Below, piece by piece: positions 61,416 through 64,000 of a stretch of DNA of 64,000 nt. Numbering within the stretch: position 1 is the stretch's first letter; each line of letters begins with the position of its first letter. Position numbers and translations under genes: made by a program. The DNA comes from Bacillus sp. ISL-37 (lineage in GTDB: Bacteria > Bacillota > Bacilli > Bacillales > Cytobacillaceae), in assembly GCF_018613315.1 (NCBI RefSeq), contig NZ_JAGGQL010000023.1, positions 34,621-98,620 on the forward strand, read 5' to 3'. A model generated the notes under the pieces. That model saw only the letters and a list, made by a program, of their open reading frames with translations, made no database searches and was not told the origin of the DNA.

Positions 61416-61559
61416 GTGAATCACTCCTTTTTCCAATAGAGGCATGAATAACCTCGGTATTTTACAAAAGGTAGTATTCTACATAGTTGGATATTTATCC
61501 ATGAATTTAAGAGGCTTCTTTCTTAATTTCAGTTCTTCTCAAATATTGCCTGAGTGAGC

Positions 61560-61650
61560 TTACATTTTGTGGATATAGAGCTCATCTATGCTACCTTTCA
61601 TTACACATTTTTTCGGGCACATAGAATTCTTACTATCAAAGTCCTTGAAA
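61560..61650. repeat. Degenerate copy of the 51-bp hairpin unit
   Basis: ATATAGAGCTCATCTATGCTACCTTT and then TTTTTCGGGCACATAGAATTCTTACTATCA about 52 bp apart resemble two decayed units of the 58450-58862 array. Confidence 0.55.
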
Positions 61651-61713
61651 CCTATTGCATTGCTAAATCGTAAATTTATATAAGCTGTAAATGTTTTTGA
61701 AAGGATGATTCCA

Positions 61714-61905
61714 GTGAACTATGCGAAAGAATGTCCTAAATGCGGAGGAACGGAAATCGGGAAAGGTAAACATGCTGGCTATGCTGTTATGTATCCTGAA
61801 AATAAAGTAATGAGTTTAGGCTCAGAAATTTTATATGTTATTTGTACAGACTGTGGATTCATTATAGAAAGCTATGTAAAAAAGCCCGAGAAATTTAAAC
61901 AATAA
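61714..61905 (+). CDS. Zinc-ribbon small protein
   Basis: 63 aa. Two Cys knuckles, ECPKCGGTEIG and ICTDCGFI, separated by about 33 residues, form a zinc ribbon similar to those in small Bacillus transcription-factor-like proteins. GTG 61714 follows GAAAGGA at about 9 nt; the ATG at 61705 abuts that site. Role unknown. Confidence 0.75.
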   Translation: MNYAKECPKCGGTEIGKGKHAGYAVMYPENKVMSLGSEILYVICTDCGFIIESYVKKPEKFKQ

Positions 61906-61910
61906 ATAAA

Positions 61911-62089
61911 GGCTGTTTTCGTAAGATTGTTGTTAAAATCCTAAAGCCGATTTTAACGTGATAAAAGCCATTTTGTATCGGTATTAAGTGTGCACGCTCT
62001 TTTCTCCTAATATCTTTAATTTTGTGAAGAAACATAAGTCATTTAATCCTGTTTGGTAATCAGTAGCAACTGAGTTTGAGAAAAGAGCC
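61911..62089 (+). mobile_element. MITE copy 3 (179 bp)
   Basis: Begins GGCTGTTTTCGTAAG six bases after the zinc-ribbon stop codon and ends GAGAAAAGAGCC, with an 8-bp duplicate TAAATAAA on each side (61903-61910, 62090-62097). Same orientation as copy 1. Confidence 0.9.
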
Positions 62090-62093
62090 TAAA

Positions 62094-62132
62094 TAAAAAA
62101 CCAGGCTGCTAGCAATCTAGCAGCCTGGTTAC
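62094..62132. terminator. Terminator of putP
   Basis: ACCAGGCTGCTAG/CTAGCAGCCTGGT 13-bp perfect stem with a 4-nt loop and T-rich flank on the minus strand. Confidence 0.85.
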
Positions 62133-62139
62133 TTTTATT

Positions 62140-63609
62140 TTACTCAGACATAATGTCTTCCATTTCTTTAAACTCTTCTTTTACAGCTTTGCCTGGTCCG
62201 GTTGTGATTTTACTTACTACAATGACGGCAATCAAGCTAAAGAAGAATCCAGGGACCATTTCATACAGGATTGCTGACAATCCATCAATGCTGATCCAGA
62301 TAATGACGGTAAGCGCACCGACGAGGATACCGGCAAGCGCACCCCAACGGTTCATCTGCTTCCAGTACAGGCTTAGGATCATGACTGGTCCAAATGCTGC
62401 ACCGAATCCAGCCCATGCATTACCAACCAATGAAAGAATCGTGTCGTTAGGTGTGTAAGACAGCGCAATACCAACTAATGCAACAAGCAATACGGCTGCA
62501 CGGCCGACGAATACCAATTCCTTGTCACTTGCTTCGCGGCGGAAGAACGCTTTGTAAAAGTCCTCCGTCAATGCACTTGAAGTAACAAGCAGCTGTGAAG
62601 AAATTGTACTCATGATCGCAGCCAAAATTGCAGCAAGCAGGAATCCAGTGATAAAGGGATTGAACAGAATGTTCGCAAACATGATGAAGACTGTTTCTGG
62701 ATTTTCAAGCGTTACGTTGTTCAACTCTACATAAGCAATCCCGACAAGCCCGACTGCCAAAGCGCCGATAATCGAAACGACCATCCATGTCATCGCAATT
62801 CTGCGGGCAGGCTTAAGGTCCTCCATCGATTTAATTGCCATAAAGCGGACGATGATATGCGGCTGGCCGAAGTAACCAAGACCCCATGCCAATAGAGAAA
62901 CAATTCCAAGGAATGTCGTACCTTTGAAAAGATCCATTAACGTAGGATCGATTCCACTTACCGTATCCATAACGTTTCCAGGTCCGCCAAGTTCCGTAAA
63001 GGCAACAACTGGCACCAAGACAAGTGCAAGGAACATGATGACCCCTTGAACAAAGTCAGTCAAACTAACAGCAAGGAAACCGCCGAATAGTGTATAAACG
63101 ATAACGACACCAGCTGTCACGAACAAGCCCATACGATAATCGAGCCCAAATGCTGACTCAAACAAAGTACCGCCTGAAACTAGACCCGCTGAAGTGTACA
63201 GCGTGAAGAAAATGATAATAACGACTGCAGATACAGACTTAAGGATTTTAGTTGTATCTGAAAAGCGGTTTTCAAGGAAATCGGGGATTGTGATTGAATC
63301 ATTTGCCAACTCCGTATAGGTTCGAAGTCTTGGAGCTAAGATGAGGTAGTTCAAATAGGCACCAATCGATAATCCTACTGCGATCCAGGCACTGGAAATA
63401 CCTGAAGTGTACATTGCGCCAGGCAAGCCCATCAACATCCAGCCACTCATGTCGGATGCTCCAGCTGATAGAGCTGTTACCGATGGTCCAAGACCACGTC
63501 CGCCAAGCATATAATCTGATAGATCAGATGTTTTGCGGTATGCATACAATCCAATCAGGATCATTGCAATAAAATAAATTGCTAAAGAAATAAATACTTC
63601 AATATTCAC
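62140..63609 (-). CDS. putP: Sodium/proline symporter
   Basis: 489 aa, thirteen predicted helices, SSS family. The PutP Na+/substrate region SAGASDMSGWMLMGLPGAMY at residues 48-67 and GGFLAVSLTDFVQGVIMF fit proline symporters. The true start is GTG 63609 (VNIEVFISLAIYF), 7 nt after AGGAGAG. The open frame continues to 63855 but only by reading through an intergenic repeat. Imports proline as nutrient or osmoprotectant, complementing proBA at the other end of the window. Confidence 0.93.
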   Translation of the reverse strand: MNIEVFISLAIYFIAMILIGLYAYRKTSDLSDYMLGGRGLGPSVTALSAGASDMSGWMLMGLPGAMYTSGISSAWIAVGLSIGAYLNYLILAPRLRTYTELANDSITIPDFLENRFSDTTKILKSVSAVVIIIFFTLYTSAGLVSGGTLFESAFGLDYRMGLFVTAGVVIVYTLFGGFLAVSLTDFVQGVIMFLALVLVPVVAFTELGGPGNVMDTVSGIDPTLMDLFKGTTFLGIVSLLAWGLGYFGQPHIIVRFMAIKSMEDLKPARRIAMTWMVVSIIGALAVGLVGIAYVELNNVTLENPETVFIMFANILFNPFITGFLLAAILAAIMSTISSQLLVTSSALTEDFYKAFFRREASDKELVFVGRAAVLLVALVGIALSYTPNDTILSLVGNAWAGFGAAFGPVMILSLYWKQMNRWGALAGILVGALTVIIWISIDGLSAILYEMVPGFFFSLIAVIVVSKITTGPGKAVKEEFKEMEDIMSE

Positions 63610-63660
63610 CAAATCTCTCCTTTTCGTTTTCCCTAAACGAAATAAGTAACATAGTGGTTG

Positions 63661-63836
63661 GAAAAGCGTAAGCGCCTCGGTCAGCCCCGACAAGCGTTGC
63701 CCGCCTATAACGCCACGTCCTGTGGCTGGCGGGTCTAGCACATCGTGTGCCACGGAGGGCCGACCAGCGAAGTCGTTCTTTGACTTCATTGGGCGGACCG
63801 AAGCGACTCGAGGGGCTAGGCGCTGGAGCTGGACAA
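63661..63836. repeat. Bacillus-type structured intergenic repeat, long copy
   Basis: Homologous to 36683-36802 (GCGTAAGCGCCTCGGTCAGCC..., GAGGGGCTAGGCGCTGGAGC) with an extra 56-bp arm in the middle (GCCCGCC...GGCGGG and TAGCACATCGTGTGCCA), so it could fold with one more branch. Confidence 0.85.
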
Positions 63837-63892
63837 TTCTCGAAGTAAATATCAATTATATTTCTTTGACTCTAGATATTGGCTCTTCCAAT

Positions 63893-64000
63893 TTAGCTTT
63901 TGCTGCTTTTAAGACTAAGCCAATCTTTTAAAATTTCTTCTGTCTGTTCCCCCTTTTTCGGCGGAGCTGCTCCCTCATAGGATGGCAAATCTCCGTGCAT
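63893..64000 (-). CDS. C-terminal end of a CaiB/BaiF-type CoA-transferase (partial)
   Basis: The last 35 codons before the window edge read HGDLPSYEGAAPPKKGEQTEEILKDWLSL and end SKS-stop at 63893-63895. P-x-x-G-E-x-T-x-E-I-L is the usual tail of class III CoA-transferases. The gene continues beyond the window on the minus strand. Confidence 0.6.
   Translation of the reverse strand: MHGDLPSYEGAAPPKKGEQTEEILKDWLSLKSSKS

Noticed and set aside
63610..63855. N-terminal extension of PutP to 63855
   Set aside because: It reads through an intergenic repeat present elsewhere; the GTG at 63609 has a proper ribosome site and starts the first membrane helix.

Overview
The window looks like chromosomal DNA of a low-G+C, endospore-forming member of the Bacillaceae, of the Mesobacillus/Bacillus type. 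The evidence is a GerA-type germinant-receptor operon, YhcN/YlaJ, DUF3231 and DUF2642 spore-associated proteins, strong GGAGG ribosome binding sites with frequent TTG/GTG starts, a c-di-AMP riboswitch in front of a KtrB potassium channel, and typical Bacillus intergenic repeats. The genus is an inference. No rRNA, tRNA, CRISPR array or prophage was seen.

Layout. 0-3 kb: a 53-bp tandem array, then proBA (proline synthesis). 3.3-4.7 kb: a lone TnpB with a likely omega-RNA right end. 5-13 kb: a chemoreceptor, a SurA-like lipoprotein, a GNAT and a MaoC protein, an SDR, an EthD protein, and a PadR/HAAS membrane-protein pair. 14-18 kb: a ger operon in A-C-B order whose C subunit lacks the lipobox cysteine. 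18-31 kb: small membrane proteins, TspO-like and YibE/F transporters, a Cys-rich protein that may be a spore-surface component, a beta-propeller protein, a PfkB kinase and a VOC protein. 31-36 kb: an ECF sigma/anti-sigma fusion, an FAD oxidoreductase and a second PadR/HAAS pair. 38-45 kb: ktrB with its riboswitch, DUF3231, an XRE-regulated membrane protein, small envelope proteins and an AI-2E family exporter. 45-53 kb: a surface nuclease and an excalibur lipoprotein, YceI, GNATs and coiled-coil membrane proteins. 53-59 kb: two nearly identical doxX genes bracketing a YhcN lipoprotein, a 53-bp repeat array and an APH-like kinase, then a VOC(pseudo)-DUF1801-SRPBCC cluster and a 51-bp array. 59-64 kb: MFS, fasciclin, a zinc-ribbon protein, putP and the end of a CoA-transferase.

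The most unusual content is non-coding. Three separate arrays of a 53-bp unit share one hairpin core. A 51-bp hairpin array has the same architecture. Two composite elements carry motifs phased every 20-21 bp. A small MITE family has 8-bp target duplications, and one copy supplies the end of a padR gene. Several genes carry perfect palindromic operators just upstream (padR, xre, yceI). Four gene remnants or partial genes (9.6, 38.1 and 57.1 kb, and the right edge) are not obvious from long ORFs alone.
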